From assembly GCA_963824225.1 (NCBI GenBank), contig CAWGOF010000001.1, positions 434,001 to 498,000 of the forward strand: a DNA stretch of 64,000 nucleotides, given 5' to 3'. A program made the position numbers and the translations under genes. The DNA is from CAWGOF01 sp963824225. GTDB lineage: Bacteria; Acidobacteriota; Polarisedimenticolia; Polarisedimenticolales; Polarisedimenticolaceae. Below, piece by piece: positions 35,122 to 48,000 of the stretch. The stretch's first letter is position 1. Every line of letters begins with the position of its first letter. The notes under the pieces are model-generated. The model searched no databases. It was not told where the DNA came from and worked only from the letters and a program-made list of their open reading frames with translations.

Positions 35122-35872
35122 CTACATGTACATGCCGCCGTTCACGTCCAGGGTCGATTCCGGTAACGTAATCGGCGCCCGCGCCCGACGAGGAACGCGA
35201 CCGCGGCGGCCACGTCGTCCGGCGTGCCGAGGCGAGCCAGCGGGACCTGAGCCAGCCAGCGCTCGCGCTGCGGCGTCGTCGAGCGCCCGCGTCATGTCGG
35301 TGTCGATGAACCCCGGGGCGACGCAGTTCACGGTCACGTTCCGCGAGGCCAGCTCGCGCGCCAGACTCTGCGTCAAGCCCTCGAGCCCGGCCTTCGCCGC
35401 GGCGTAGTTGACCTGTCCGGGGTTGCCCACGTGCGCCACGACCGACGAGACGTTCACGATCCTCCCGTATCGCGCCTTGACCATCGAGGGAACGATGGCC
35501 CGACAGATCCGGTAGATCCCCGTGAGGTTCGTTCGCAGGACGCGGTCCCAATCCTCCGGCTTCATGCGCAGGAGGAGATTGTCGCTCGTGATCCCCGCGT
35601 TGTTGACGAGAAGCGGGATTCTAGCATAGCTCGGCGATGACCCCGGCCACGCCGTGAGCCACCGACTCGTCGTCGGCCACGTCGAGCGCGATGCCCCGTA
35701 CCGGATGTGCCGCGCCGTCGATCGATTGCGCCGCGCTCTCGGCTCCGTCGCGCGTCCGAGCGGTCAGCACGACCTGCGCGCCCGCCGCGGCGAGCGCGCG
35801 CGCGATCGCGTGCCCGATCCCGCGCGACCCGCCGGTGACGAGCGCGACGCGTCCGTCGAGCACCGCGCTCAC
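35122..35872 (-). CDS. fabG: 3-oxoacyl-ACP reductase (frameshifted)
   Basis: Short-chain dehydrogenase reducing beta-ketoacyl-ACP with NADPH. The cofactor loop is VALVTGGSRGIGHAIARAL, then the NNAG strand. RIVNVSSVVAHVGNPGQVNY with AAAKAGLEG supplies the catalytic Ser, Tyr and Lys. VNCVAPGFIDTDMT follows, and the C-terminus is LDVNGGMYM. Frame changes lie near 35630 and 35255 (approximate), and the 751-bp span is one base off frame. GTG 35872 overlaps the fabD stop (GTGA). The stop is 48 bp before acpP. Confidence 0.95.
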
Positions 35873-36814
35873 GCCGCGGCCCCCAGCGCGTGGAGCGACC
35901 GCGGCCACGCCCTGCGGGATCCTCGACGCCGAACACGCGGGCCCGGCGGTCGATGCGTCGCACGAGGCCGGCGAGCACGCGGCCGGGGCCGAACTCGACG
36001 AACGTGTCGAAGCCGTCGGCGATCATCGTGCTCGACCAGCTCGTGCCAGCGCACGGGCGACGCGACCTGGCGCACCAGCGCATCGCGCGCGGCCGCGCCA
36101 TCCTCGATCGGTCGCGCGTCGACGTTCGTGTACACGGGGAACGCGGGCCGGCCGAACTCGATCGTGTCGACGACGGCGACCAGGCGTCGCGCGGCCGGAT
36201 CCATCAACGCGCAGTGGAACGGCGCGCTCACCGGTAGCCGCACGGCACGTCTCGCGCCGGCGGCGAGCGCCCGGGCCATCGCGCGCTCGACGGCCGGCGT
36301 GTGACCGGCAATGACGATCTGGTCCGGTCCGTTCCAGTTGGCCGGCGCGACGACCTCGTCGCCCGCGCTCTCGCGGCACGCGCGCTCGACCGCCGGGCCG
36401 TCGAGACCGAGGATCGCGGCCATCGTGCCGACCCCCGCCGGAACCGCCTCCTGCATGAACCGCCCGCGCTCGCGCACGCAGCGCACGGCCGCGTCGAACG
36501 ACAGCGTGCCGGCGGCGACGTGGGCCGTGTACTCGCCCAGGCTGTGTCCGGCGGCGGCGCGCGGGGCGAGCCCGCGGTGGGCGAGGGCGCGCCAGGCGGC
36601 GATCGACACGGTCAGGATCGCGGGCTGCGTCGTCTCGGTGCGCGCGAGCTCGTCCGGCGTCCCGTCGAAGCACGTGCGTGCGAGCTCGACGCCCAGCGCG
36701 GCGTCGGCGGCGTCGAACACCGCACGGCGACTCGGGGTACGCGTCAGCCAGCGCGCGTCCCATGCCCGGGTGCTGCGAGCCCTGTCCGGGAAACAACAGC
36801 GCCACGCCGCTCAC
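35869..36814 (-). CDS. fabD: Malonyl-CoA:ACP transacylase (frameshifted)
   Basis: Transfers malonyl from CoA to ACP. It starts ALLFPGQGSQHPGMGRAL. The catalytic Ser is in AAGHSLGEYTAHVAAG, the catalytic His in LPVSAPFHCALM. ETTQPAILTVSIAAW, FMQEAVPAGVGTMAAILGL and NWNGPDQIVIAGH are the other family blocks. Frame changes lie near 36725 and in 36025-35930 (approximate). GTG 36814 overlaps the fabH stop (GTGA). Confidence 0.95.
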
Positions 36815-37802
36815 CAGCGCACCACCGACGCGGCCCACGTCAGGCCGGCTCCGAATGCGGCCATCAGCACGACGTGGTCGCGCTGGATCCGTCCGGCGCG
36901 CACGGCCTCGTCGAGCGCGATCGGAATCGAGGCCGCCGACGTGTTGCCGTAGCGCTCGATGTTCACGAAGCAGCGCTCGGCGGGAATGCCGAGCCGCGCT
37001 CCGACCGCCGTCGATGATGCGCTGGTTCGCCTGGTGCGGGACGAACCAGTCGACGTCGGCCGGGGCGAGGCCCGCGGCGTCGAGCACCTCGCGAGACACC
37101 TCGTCGATCGAGCGCACGGCGATCTTGAACGTCTCGTTGCCGCGCATGCGGATGAAGTGCAGGTGCCGGTCGAGCGTCTCGGGCCGGTTCGGCGGATGCA
37201 GCGCTCCCCCACCGGGCATGCAGATGTAGTCGGCCATGCTGCCGTCGCAGTGCATCGATGACGCGAGGACGCCGCGCGGCAGCGCTCCGGCCGCTCAGCA
37301 CCGTCGCTCCCGCGCCGTCGGCGAAGATCACGCACGTCGAACGATCGTGCCAGTCGAGGAATTGACTCAACAGCTCGGCTCCGATGACCAGCACGTGTCG
37401 GCAGCGGCCGGTGACGATGAACTGCTTGGCGACCGACTGGGCGTAGATGAATCCCGAGCAGCCGGCCGACAGGTCGAACGCCGCGGCGCTCGTGCAGCCC
37501 AGCTCATGCTGGATCGTGCACGCGGTGGCCGGAATCGGCATGTCCGGCGTCACCGTCGCCAGGACGATCAGGTCGACGTCGGTCGGTGCGACGCCCGCGG
37601 CATCGAGGGCGCGCCGCGACGCCAGGACGCAATAGCTCGCGAGGGAGTCGCCGTCGCCGGCGATGCGCCGCTCACGGATCCCGGTGCGCGTGACGATCCA
37701 TTCGTCCGACGTGTCGACCATCGCCTCGAGCTCGGCGTTGGTCAGCACGCGCTCGGGGACGCTCATCCCGGTGCCGCTGATCACCGCACTGACGGCCGAC
37801 AT
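36811..37802 (-). CDS. fabH: Beta-ketoacyl-ACP synthase III (frameshifted)
   Basis: Initiates fatty-acid synthesis from acetyl-CoA and malonyl-ACP. It starts SAVISGTGMSVPERVLTN. TSDEWIVTRTGIRERRIA is followed by the active Cys in FDLSAGCSGFIYAQSVA. VDWFVPHQANQRIID supplies the catalytic His, and the final Asn is near 36960 (NIERYGN). Frame changes lie near 37285 and 37015 (approximate). ATG 37802 has AAGGAG. The usual upstream neighbour plsX is missing; rpmF lies 100 bp upstream instead. Confidence 0.95.
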
Positions 37803-37901
37803 GCTGCTCCTTCTCGTGGCTCCGCCGCGCGTCGGTCAGGGCCGATACGGGGGCCGCGGCCTGCCGATCCTATCCTAAACGGGTCGTCGTGCGGAGACGG
37901 T

Positions 37902-38084
37902 TCAAACCTCCGGCGGAGGCAGAACCTCGCGACCCTTGTACTGGCCGCAGTGCGGGCACGCGCGGTGGGGCAGCTTTTTCTCGTGGCAGTTCGGGCACAC
38001 GGAAACGGCGGGCAGCGCCAGGGCATCGTGGGCCCGGCGCTTGTCCCGGCGGGCCTTGGAATGTCGTCGCTTTGGATTTGGCAT
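37902..38084 (-). CDS. rpmF: 50S ribosomal protein L32
   Basis: Intact 60-residue L32. The start PNPKRRHSKARRDKRRAHDAL is followed by a zinc site with the pairs CPNC and CPHC (VCPNCHEKKLPHRACPHCG), so it is the zinc-binding form. ATG 38084 matches the family start. DUF177 (YceD) directly upstream is its usual partner. Confidence 0.97.
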   Translation of the reverse strand: MPNPKRRHSKARRDKRRAHDALALPAVSVCPNCHEKKLPHRACPHCGQYKGREVLPPPEV

Positions 38085-38106
38085 CGTTCGATCCGATGGC
38101 GCCGGC

Positions 38107-38646
38107 TCACCGATCACGGAGGCGCTTGCGAATGTCCAGCAGCGGAGCGAGGCGCGGGTCGGCGGTCTCGTTCCGGCAGCCGCACTCTAGGCGGTTTCGG
38201 TTGGCGCCGCAAGTGGGGCACAACCCCCGACAGTCCGCCGAGCACACGGGCTTCAGGGGCAAAGCGAGATACACCTGTTCCCGGGCCACGGCCACGAGGT
38301 CGGCGATCCCGTCCGTGATCGGGTAGAACGCCTCCGGGTCGGGCACGTCCCCGACCGACCCGCGCTCCTCCGCACGCGGCTCGCGCGGCGCGCCGGACAG
38401 GATGAGCTCGAACGGCAGATCGACGTGCATCTCGTACGGCTCGAGGCACCGCACGCAGGTGAGCTCGAGGCGTGCGCGCAGACGCGCGCGCAGGTCGACG
38501 CCGAACGTGCCGCGCACGGCCGATCCGGAGATCGAAGCCTCGTGGATCACGACCCGCTCGTCCCCTTGGAGCGGCAGGTCGGGCAACGCCACAGGTCCGT
38601 CGAAGCGGACCCCCTCCGGGGCGAGATCGCGTAAGTCGAGACGCAT
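38107..38646 (-). CDS. DUF177/YceD family protein
   Basis: Intact 179-residue protein. Cys pairs are present at LTCVRCLEPYEMHV and in the C-terminal half as CSADCRGLCPTCGANRN, the metal-binding hallmark of the family, plus a terminal CGC. YceD/DUF177 genes almost always precede rpmF and are implicated in rRNA (23S) accumulation in some bacteria and plant plastids. It heads the lipid operon running down to etfA. Confidence 0.93.
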   Translation of the reverse strand: MRLDLRDLAPEGVRFDGPVALPDLPLQGDERVVIHEASISGSAVRGTFGVDLRARLRARLELTCVRCLEPYEMHVDLPFELILSGAPREPRAEERGSVGDVPDPEAFYPITDGIADLVAVAREQVYLALPLKPVCSADCRGLCPTCGANRNRLECGCRNETADPRLAPLLDIRKRLRDR

Positions 38647-38678
38647 GGGCCGTGCCGGTGCTGTGGAGGACCGCGAAA

Positions 38679-38687
38679 ACTATAGCA
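38679..38687 (-). promoter_or_regulatory. Extended -10 promoter of the DUF177-rpmF-fab-etf operon
   Basis: Minus strand TGC-TATAGT, 33 bp before the DUF177 ATG, with no clear -35. It is the only promoter-like sequence found ahead of the nine-gene run, so it may drive all of it. No FapR- or FadR-like operator was recognised around it. Confidence 0.5.
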
Positions 38688-38705
38688 GCGGCGGGCCGAG
38701 GTCGG

Positions 38706-40202
38706 CTAGCGCAGCGCCGCGAGCTCGCGGGAAGCTACGTCGTGCTCGGGCACGAGCTTCAGCGCTTCCTCGAACTGCCGTCGCGCGCGCAGCGGCAGGC
38801 CGCGCTTCTTGTAGAACCGACCGAGGTGGATCCGGTACTCGACGTTCCACGGGTCGAGCTCGGTCGCGCGGGTGTAGTTCTCCTCGGCCATGCGCTGCCA
38901 GCGCGCCTCCGGGTTCCGGGCCTGGCACTCGGCGAGGAGGAAGTACAGGCGCGCGTCCTCGGCGTGGTACGAGATCGCCAGCTTCGCGTACTGGATGGCG
39001 TTGTGGTAGTCGCCCGCGCGCACCGCTTGCCGCGCCTTGGCGTGGTAGCTCTCGGCGACGCGCGTGGCCTCGTCCTGGGCCACGCGGGACCGCGTCTTGT
39101 CCAGCTCGGGCCGCACGAGCAGCGAGTCGACGTCGACCGGGGGACGATCGGTCGTCCGACTCGGCGCGTCGGACGGCCGATCCCCGCGATCGGCCTGCGT
39201 CAGATTCAGGTACGCCTCGACCAGCCGGCTCTCGATCACCGCCAGCTCGGCCCGGAAGCGCTCGCGGATCTTGGGCGTCAGACGGTCCCGGTGCACCAGC
39301 GCCTTGGCCTCTTCGTACGCCCGCTCGATCACCGGGCGGGGCGCATCGGAGGCGACGCCGAGCACGTCGTACGGGTTTCCACCGCGGATCCGCACGTACG
39401 ACTGGCGGACCATCGTTTCCTGGAGCGCCTCGAGAGCGGCGCGGTCGGCGTGATCGCGCAGCAGGTCGGCCGTGCGGAACGCGCCGTCGGCGATCGGCGG
39501 ATCGTACTCGACGACGCGCAGCGTCAGGAGCGCGAACAGGAATCGCACCGCGCCGTCCTCCTCGCCCGCTGGAAGCGTCGTGATGACGTCGGACAGCGAG
39601 GACGAGCCGTCGATGCGCGACAGGACATAGCCCTGCGTGCGGCTCAGGACCAACCGATCGAGCGGTAGCGGGGTCGGCCGGCGCAGCCGCAGCGGATTCG
39701 CGATCGTCCACATCGCGTCGCGAATCGGTGTGAACCGCGCGAGCGCCGCAAAGCCGGAAAGAATCTGCGTCAGCGTGCTCGGGACGTCCGCGTCGTAGAG
39801 CTGCGGGACGTCGTCGAGGTCCTCGAACTCGGTCGATCCGCTCTCCTCGGCGAACACGGCCCGCACGATCCCGGCCGTGACGTCGCGCGCGGCGCGGTGC
39901 AGGGGGTCCTTGGCGATCAGACCGCGGTTGACCAGCGCGAGCGCCAGCGCGACCGTGCCCTTCGCGTCGCGCTCGGCCTCGGCCAGCGCGCCCGTCGACA
40001 CGAGCCGTTCGCGGACCAGCCGCGCGCCGAGCCCCTCCTCGGCGACGCTCGACTCGCCGAGCTGGATCAGGCCCCGGGAGAACAGGATCCGACGCCACGC
40101 GCGCTCCGTGCGGTGCGTGAGCACACCGGTGCGCTCGTTCTCGTACAGGTCGCGGAACAGCTCCGGTACGACCGGTGCGTCGATCGCGGACTGCGTGCTC
40201 AA
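38706..40202 (-). CDS. DUF4388-like / J-domain-like / TPR protein
   Basis: Intact 498-residue protein, function unknown. The N-terminal ~200 residues resemble DUF4388/PATAN proteins (VPELFRDLYENERTGVLTH, RILFSRGLIQLGESS). A J-domain-like segment sits near residues 295-330 (NPYDVLGVASDAPRPVIERAYE). It lacks a clear HPD, so DnaJ activity is doubtful. The last ~110 residues hold TPR repeats (YHNAIQYAKLAISYHAEDARLY; AEENYTRATELDPWNVEYR, each given in part). This layout is seen in Myxococcota-type signalling proteins. TTG 40202 is the best start, after GTGAGG. Confidence 0.72.
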   Translation of the reverse strand: MSTQSAIDAPVVPELFRDLYENERTGVLTHRTERAWRRILFSRGLIQLGESSVAEEGLGARLVRERLVSTGALAEAERDAKGTVALALALVNRGLIAKDPLHRAARDVTAGIVRAVFAEESGSTEFEDLDDVPQLYDADVPSTLTQILSGFAALARFTPIRDAMWTIANPLRLRRPTPLPLDRLVLSRTQGYVLSRIDGSSSLSDVITTLPAGEEDGAVRFLFALLTLRVVEYDPPIADGAFRTADLLRDHADRAALEALQETMVRQSYVRIRGGNPYDVLGVASDAPRPVIERAYEEAKALVHRDRLTPKIRERFRAELAVIESRLVEAYLNLTQADRGDRPSDAPSRTTDRPPVDVDSLLVRPELDKTRSRVAQDEATRVAESYHAKARQAVRAGDYHNAIQYAKLAISYHAEDARLYFLLAECQARNPEARWQRMAEENYTRATELDPWNVEYRIHLGRFYKKRGLPLRARRQFEEALKLVPEHDVASRELAALR

Positions 40203-40252
40203 CGCCTCACACCCCTGGGGCCCGAGGTCGGCTCGACCGGGACCTCGCTATC

Positions 40253-40272
40253 AATATAGGAACGGGAGTTCC
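40253..40272 (-). promoter_or_regulatory. Possible -10 and overlapping inverted repeat before the DUF4388/TPR gene
   Basis: The minus strand has TATATT (40258-40253), directly preceded by a small palindrome GGAAC-N4-GTTCC (40259-40272). This is the most AT-rich patch in the 87 bp between mutL and this gene. An operator next to a promoter is possible; the repeat arms are only 5 bp, so chance is not excluded. Confidence 0.28.
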
Positions 40273-40289
40273 AAAGGAAAGCCGGGCGG

Positions 40290-42038
<1,749 letters not shown>

Positions 42039-42073
42039 GCAGGCCTCCCCCGTGACGAGCGCGAAGCGCGCGT

Positions 42074-42079
42074 ATTCTA
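42074..42079 (-). promoter_or_regulatory. -10 box before mutL
   Basis: Minus strand TAGAAT at 42079-42074, about 36 bp before the mutL GTG and just after the TamB-BamA stop. No good -35 is seen, so this is tentative. Confidence 0.38.
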
Positions 42080-42087
42080 GCTCTCGC

Positions 42088-45000
42088 TCAGAACGAGTTG
42101 CCGATCGAGAAGAAGAACTGTCCTGGCGACTCGCCCATCTCGCGGTCGAGCTTCCACCCGTACTCGGCGCGCAGCGGACCGATCGGCGTCTCGAATCGGA
42201 TGCCCAGGCCGAGGACGTGTCGCAGCTCGGTCGGATCGAGGTCCTGCAGTCGACGATACACGTTGCCCGCGTCGTAGAACACGACCCCGCGCAGTGCGCT
42301 GAACAGCGGGAACCGGAGCTCCTCGTTGAGCACGAACATCGCTTCCCCGCCGGTGGGCAGCCCGTCGTCGGACACGGGGCCCAGCCGATCGGTGTCGAAC
42401 CCGCGGACGGTCGAGCTGCCGCCGGCGAAGAACCGCTCGGAGATCGGCACCTCGGTCGTTCCGGAGAACCGGTCCTCGATCCCCACGCGCGCGACCGAGA
42501 CGAACGTCAGTCGCGGCGCGAGCGTCCACGTCCGGGACACCTCGGCCGTGCCCCGGATGTACGAGAACTCGGACAACAGCGGCTCGGCGAACACGGCGAC
42601 GTTCAGCGTCCCGCGCAGGCCGCGCGTCGCCAGGATCGGATCGTCCCGCGTGTCGTAGGTCAGCGAGCCCTCGACGCTGCCGAGCTGGGCGTCCTCGAGC
42701 TGCTCCTGCTGCACCGCCACGGGGTCCACGATGTCGAACACGTCGATCAGCTGATACGCGTAGCGCAAGTACCCCTGCCAGTGCGGCGAGAACGTGCGCT
42801 CGGCGCGCAGGGCGACCGACCAGCGCTCGACATCGAAGCCGGGGGTCTGACTATCGGTCTCCCACAGCAGGCTCGCCAGCCCGGGCGTCGTCGATCCGAA
42901 CAGCTTGGGCGTGCGACCGAACAGCTGGAAGTTCTCCAGGTCGGCGTTGACGATCGCGCGCATGCCGATGCTACGCCCGCGTCCGGCCACGTTGTCGAAC
43001 GACGAGCCAACGCTGAGGTTCACGCGCGACTCGGTGTTGTATCCCGCACCCACGGCCAGGCGCAGCGGGCGACTCTCGGTCACCCGGACGTACACGACCT
43101 GGGCCACGTCGTCGCCCTCGCGCAACGGCTGGTACTCGACGTGCACGCTCTGCAGCGTTCCGAGACGGTACAGCGCGCGCTGGGCCCGCGTGATCTCCTC
43201 GCGCGTCAGCGTGTCCCCGACCTGCAGGTCGAGCGCCTCGAGGATCGTGTCGTCGCGCGTCAAGAAGTTGCCCTCGACGCGGATCGCGGCGACGTGCATC
43301 TCGGGCCCGGCGGTGACCTCGAACCGCAGGTCCGCCAGGCCGTCGGGGGTGAACGTCGGGATGACGCGCACGGTCGCCCCGCCCCGCCCGGCGTGATCGA
43401 GCGCGCGGCGCAGCGCGGCCTCGGCGTCGGCCACGACACCCCGAGAAACGGGCTGGCCCACGCGCAACCCGGTCCACAGCGCGAGCTGATCCGTAGCGAT
43501 CCCGGGGACGTCCGAGAACTCGAGCTTGCGCAGCGTGTACCGTGGCCCCTCGCGAATCTGGAGCCGCACGTCGACGGTGTCGCCGCGCGCGGACAGGCGC
43601 AGCTCGGGCCGTTCGACGTGGACCGACAGGTATCCCTCGTTCCGGTACAACGTCCGGATCGCCGCCACGTCGGCCTCGAGCACCGCCGGATCGAACGACT
43701 TGCGGCCGAGGAACCCCGGCGGGCGCGTCAGCATCTGCCGGCGCACGCGTTCTTCCCCGACCTCCGTCGCCCCGTCGATCACCACGCGCGACACCTCGAC
43801 CTCGACGCCCCGATCGACCCGGAACCGCAGGACCGGCGCCGGGCCGGCGACGAGCTCGTACTCCACGTCGACCGCGAAGTACCCCCGGCTCTGGTAGAAC
43901 GAGCGGATCGCTTCGACCGAGTCGGCGTACAGGTCGCCGACGAACAGCGAGTCCGACCACAGCTCCTCGAGCTTCTGGCGCAGCTTGCGCTCCTCCTTCG
44001 ACCGCACGCCCTCGAACTCGACCGTATACTGCGGGCCGGCCCGCACGCGGTAGTCCAGGTCGAACGTCTGCGGCACGCTCTCGACCGGATCGACGAACAC
44101 CTCGGCCTCGAGATACCCGCGGCGCACGAGCGTGCGGCGCAGGGACTCGACGCCGATGTACACGTCGGCTCGGCGGTACGCATCGCCGGTCTTCAGCGTC
44201 AGGCGCTGACGCAGCTCGTCGGGACCGAAGCGCTCGTCGGCCGCGACCGTGACCGCACCGACGCGCGGACCGCCCGGGGCCGCGCGCGCGGGTGTGGCGG
44301 TCCCGGGCGCCGCGTCGGGGGTCGGTCGGCGCCACCAGTAGCGCTGCGTGTAGTACAGGTTGGCCCCGATCCCACCGTTCGTCGCCCGCTCGGCCGTGAC
44401 CGTGGCCCGGCGGTTGGCCCGCCACTCGACCTGGTACAGATCTTCCTCGGCCTGGTCCGCGCGGTGCGAGTACAGGACGGACAGGTCGTCACGGATCTCC
44501 TTGCCCAAGGTCACGCGCGTCGTCGGATCCTGACGATCGATGGTCAGCGGGTCGACGCGCAGCGTGTCGAGCCCCACGAGGCTCGCCAGCTGGTCCTCGA
44601 ACGGATCGGTCAGAACGCCGGCGAAGTAGTTCGCCGCCACGTCGCCGGTGAACCCGCTGCTCCCCACCGTGCCGGTGTCCAGATCGCTGAGCGTCCGACC
44701 CGTCGCCAGGAGCGCCACGATGTCCTGGGTCGAAAGGGCCGGGCTGCTCGTCAGCTCGTACGTCAGACGATCCGGCGTGCCCGAGGCGCGGAGCTGGATC
44801 TCGTAGCCCGCGACGCTCGTGTCGGCTTCGAGGGTCACGTACGGCTCGATGCGGTCAGGGTTCGTGAAGTCGAGCGTGCCCGACCGCACCTGGTACCGCA
44901 CCCCGCGGTACTCGATGCGTCCGCCCTCGAGGGCGAACACACGACCGAGGACCTGGGGCCGCTCGATCGTTCCGCCAACCTGCAGGTCGACGGCGGACTC

Positions 45001-48000
45001 GATCTCGGCCAGCCGGTTGCGGATCCACACGCGGTTCGGCGCATGGACGTCGATGTCGAGGAACGTTCGCTGCGCCAGGTCCGAGCTCTCGCCGGGTGCA
45101 TACTCGCGACCCGACCCGCCGAACAGCTGCGGTCCCTCGAGCTCGCTCGACCACAGGCCGCGGAGCAGCTCCGCCTGGCCGCGGACCTGGATCCGCTCGG
45201 GCGTCCCACCGACGTCGAGCCGCGCGTCGTAGACGCCATCGAACCCCTCGGGTATCTCGAGACGCACGCCGCGTCCGTCGAGCGCGATCTCGAACGATCG
45301 GACGCCGCCGGCCCCGATCTCGACGCGCCCGGTGCCGTCGACCTCCCCTCCGCCGATCACCCCGTGGAGCGCGGTGATCTCGGCGGTCGAGCCGCGCAGC
45401 GTCACGTCGGCCGAGAGCGCCTCGAGCCGATACGGCAAGCCGAGATAGCGCAGGCGTCCGCGGGTCAGGTGCAACGACCCCACGAGGTCCGGAGCGGCGA
45501 GCGTGCCGTGCGCCTCGATCGCCAGGGCCACGCTGCCCTCGGCCCGCAGCTCGGGGACGACGAGCGCGCTCGCCGCGAGGTCGATCGTTCCGTCGAGCGT
45601 CGCGTCGACGGCATCCGAGGAGATCGTGTAGCGCACGCGACCGTGCAGGTCGACGGCGTCGCCGCGGAGCCCGAACGGTCCGAAGTCGAGCACGCCGCCG
45701 TGGATCGTCAGGGGCACCGCTTCCGCGAGCTCGAACGACCGGGTGCCGACCTCGATCGTCCCTTGGGTCACCGTCCCGTCCACGTCCCACGTCGCCGGGT
45801 CGCCGAGCGGTCCCGACGCGTCGAACTGCCCCCCGAGCCGGATGCGCGCCGGGAGGTCGGCGTTCCTCGTGCGGTCGATCGACCAGTCCTCGAGCGTGAG
45901 ATCGGCACGCATCGGAAACGGCGCGGCGAGCGCCACGACCGCGGTGGTGCGAAAGCCGCCGGGCTCGAGCCCCGCGAGCCGTAGCTCGGCCTCGCCCGGC
46001 CGCAGCTCGAGCTGGCCGCCGACGCTCCCGAGCCAGAGCGGTCCGACGTGCAGATCGTCGCTCGCGAGATCGAACACGGCATGCGCCCCGTGCTCGTCGA
46101 CCTCGAGCGGGCCGCTTACCGACAGCTCGACCTCGATCGGCGACGGCGTGTCGCGCCACACCGCGAGCTTCGCGATCCGCGCTCGACCGCTGGTCACGCG
46201 GGCGGCGACGTGATAGGTCGTCAGGTCGAGCGTCGCCGAGCCCTCGAGGTCGATCGCCGGCCCGTGGACGCGGACGTCGTCGAACTCGATCTTGTCCGCC
46301 GCGACCCGCAGGGCCGCCGTCGCCTCGTCGAACGGCTCTCCGAGCCAGCGTCCGCTCGACAGGCTCAGCGCGCCCTGTCCCGCGAGGCCGCTCTCCACGC
46401 GCGCCGCGCGCAGCATGCCGGTCGCCCGTCCGCGCAGATCGGTCGTGACCCCGAACAACGCCGCGAGGTCGGCGACCTCGACGTCCGACGCGTCGAGGTC
46501 GACCGTCCGGACCACGAGCGGATCGGGCGCGAATCCGAGCGCACCGTGGAGCCGGGCCGTGCCCCGTGCCACGTCGAGCTCCCGGATCTCGATCCGCCCG
46601 GGGCGGGATTCGAGCGCCAGTCGTGCCCGGTCGAACGGCTCGGGACCCCAGGATCCGTCGGCCAGATCGAGCTCGAGGTCGATCTCGGCCCGCCCGCCGA
46701 GCGCGAACCGCGCGGCGAGCGCGCCGCTGCCGGTGACCGGCCGCTGCGCCAGATCGGGCGCCCGCAGGCCCGTCGCGGCGAGGATGCGCAGCACGTCGCG
46801 CTGGGTCGTGGCGGCGTTGGTCGTCGTGCCGTCGAGTCGGATCTCACCAGTGATCGGGCGCACCGCGAGATCGGCGCGCACGTCGAGCGCGAACGTCGTG
46901 TCGGGGGTCTGGAGCTCCGCGGCGGAAAGCTCGAGCCGTCCGTCGTCGATGCGGAACGTTCCGCTGCCCGAGCACGGGACGCCCTGCGCGTCGGCCGCGG
47001 ACGCCGTGATCGCGAACGAGCCCTCGCCGTTCCACGTCCGGCGGGCGACGGGCTGGCCCTGCGCACGCAACGTTCCCGCCGTGCGGCCGCGCACCGGGAG
47101 CGGCACACCGAGCCAGCTGAACAGTCCGGCCGCGTCGATGTCCTCGACCTCCAGGTCGACCGTGGCCACGGCCGCAGCGCCGAGTGGCAGGTCGACCTTC
47201 CCGCGGGCCGCACCGCCGAGGACCGCAGCGCTCACGTCGGCCAGCGTGGCCCGCGGGCCGTCGATCGTCAGCGTGCCGCGGATGTGCGCGACGTCGAACC
47301 GCGCCACGCGCAGATCGCGGACCTCGATCGGACCCTCGACGCGCCACGGTCCGGCGTCGTGCGTGAGGCTGAGCGTGGCCGCGAGCGATCCCGAGCGTAG
47401 CGCCGAGCCCGCGGGCAGCAGACGTGCGAGGAGCGCCAGATCGGACCGCGCGCGCACGGTCGCATCGACCTGCAGCGGCCCCGCGAGCTCGACGACCGCG
47501 GTGCCGCCGATCTCGCCGGGCGCAGCCCGGACCGACGCGTCGAGGAGCTCGAGACGCGTCCCGCGGAGCCGGAACTGCGTGGCCACGCGGGCGTCGATCG
47601 GCTGGGCGAGCGCGCCGTGGGTGACGTGAGCCTCGGCGCGCAGATCGCCGGTCATCGTTCGACCGTCGCTGGCCACGCTGGCCTGCAGCTCCGTCCGCTC
47701 GACCGCCAGGTTGAACGCGTGCTCTCGATCTTCGTGGATCCACACGCCTTCGGTGAGTCGCACGCGTCGGGCGACGAGGTCGATCGCGAGCGGCTCGCGG
47801 CGCTGGGCCTTCGGGCGCCGGGCGCGGATCCATTCGGCGTCGGTCGTGACCCGCGGATGGTCGAGCAGCAGTCCGTCGATGCGCACGCGACCGCGGCGCA
47901 ACCCGGCGAGCGAGCCAAACGCGAGGTCGATGCGCGCGTACGGAACGGAGATCGACAGCTTGCCCGGAGCACCGGCGGCGCTCTCGACGACGACGTCGGT

